DNA from: Oscillospiraceae bacterium
Lineage (GTDB): Bacteria; Bacillota; Clostridia; Oscillospirales; Oscillospiraceae
Assembly (NCBI GenBank): GCA_028691385.1
Contig: JAQUZL010000020.1
Span: 1 to 21,129, forward strand
Length of the DNA: 21,129 nt
Reading direction: 5' to 3'
Shown: one piece after another, positions 20,863-21,129 of the stretch
Position numbering within the stretch: the stretch's first letter is position 1
Layout of the letters: the number at the start of each line of letters is the position of its first letter
Made by a program: the position numbers and the translations under genes
Notes under the pieces: generated by a model
What the model was told of the DNA's origin: nothing
The model's database searches: none
The model's input: only the letters and a program-made list of their open reading frames with translations

Positions 20863-21129
20863 TCACAACATCCGTGGCGTTTTGGTTTTCAAAAGAATCG
20901 CATTATCAGCTACCCCTGTTATAATACCTATATAAGTATTGTTTGCCCCGTTGTTACCGATTTGTGTGACGCCGAGGATCGTAACACAAAAAACGATTGT
21001 AGCGCCTTTGTGCCGAGATGTGAGCCATTCCGCCAAGGGATAGCTATATCCAAAATCGCTAATAAGGCTTTTCGATATATCCGTAGACTTAAAATTTACT
21101 TCTGCTACCTCAAAGTGATATGCTATGAA
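20863..21129 (-). CDS. 3' end of an unidentified gene entering from the right edge
   Basis: An 88-codon frame is open from the window edge to TGA at 20865-20863; its start lies beyond 21129. The product is protein-like: a polar start with YHFEVAEV, then DFGYSYPLAEWLTSR, then a hydrophobic and glycine/asparagine-rich stretch (ATIVFCVTILGVTQIGNNG; YIGIITGVADNAILL) and a basic end K-T-P-R-M-L. I do not recognise the family. The opposite strand is also open over the same codons, but its translation is rich in Cys, Arg and Tyr and less convincing. AT-rich like the rest of the accessory region. Confidence 0.5.
   Translation of the reverse strand, partial: FIAYHFEVAEVNFKSTDISKSLISDFGYSYPLAEWLTSRHKGATIVFCVTILGVTQIGNNGANNTYIGIITGVADNAILLKTKTPRML

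Noticed and set aside
15416..21129. An attachment-site repeat of the tRNA-Val 3' end
   Set aside because: No second copy of the tRNA 3' end was seen in the window, so integration at this tRNA is left as a hypothesis.
1..21129. CRISPR array, transposase, integrase, or defence operon
   Set aside because: No regularly spaced repeats, no recognisable recombinase or transposase motif and no known defence domain were seen on either strand.
20785..21129. Plus-strand frame of 115 codons open to the window edge
   Set aside because: Its ATG is only one base from the AGGAGGT, and the product is rich in Cys, Arg and Tyr with no domain. It is codon-aligned with a more plausible minus-strand frame, so it is treated as a shadow pending more sequence.

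Overview
The window looks like a chromosome segment of an anaerobic, probably gut-associated clostridium (Firmicutes, Oscillospiraceae-like; this is inference). The grounds are a PyrK-coupled class 1B dihydroorotate dehydrogenase, a rubrerythrin next to an Rrf2 regulator, AGGAGG-type ribosome sites, and consensus vegetative promoters in short intergenic gaps. Two compositional halves are obvious by eye: a GC-rich, tightly packed core (about 1-15,500) and an AT-rich, loosely packed accessory region (about 15,500-21,129) that starts just downstream of a tRNA-Val gene.

Core, left to right: the 3' part of a polyamine-binding ABC protein (potD-like); a large RCC1-repeat protein on the other strand; then one compact leftward operon read as pepF - 87-aa unknown - udp - nudC - Rrf2 regulator, followed by rubrerythrin. 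The operon genes abut or overlap, and rubrerythrin has its own consensus promoter inside the last codons of the Rrf2 gene. A small lipoprotein with threonine/glycine-rich repeats faces a pyrimidine cluster, also leftward: pyrC, pyrF (own promoter), pyrK, pyrD, and a histidine-phosphatase/GNAT fusion 12 bp behind pyrD. A 56-aa small protein gene, tRNA-Arg(ACG), and an NCS2 purine permease preceded by a guanine-type purine riboswitch complete the core. Nucleotide metabolism is a recurring theme: de novo pyrimidine synthesis, uridine phosphorolysis, NAD(H)/NAD-cap hydrolysis and purine uptake.

Accessory region: tRNA-Val(CAC) and its terminator; about 600 bp of gene debris including a frameshifted small membrane-protein gene; a GNAT + MATE efflux operon divergent from a MerR regulator, with a MerR-type dyad in a 19-bp promoter spacer; an ECF-type sigma factor with a membrane-anchored partner; and an unidentified gene running off the right edge.

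The most unusual signal is a short motif that occurs three times in the accessory region. It reads as the last codons of a gene (a W-T-I core followed by a stop codon), and each copy is followed by a hairpin beginning GGCAC. The copies bracket the MATE/GNAT/MerR module and the sigma/anti-sigma module, as if separate cassettes had been added at related gene ends. I did not see a defence system, CRISPR array, transposase or recombinase in this window.
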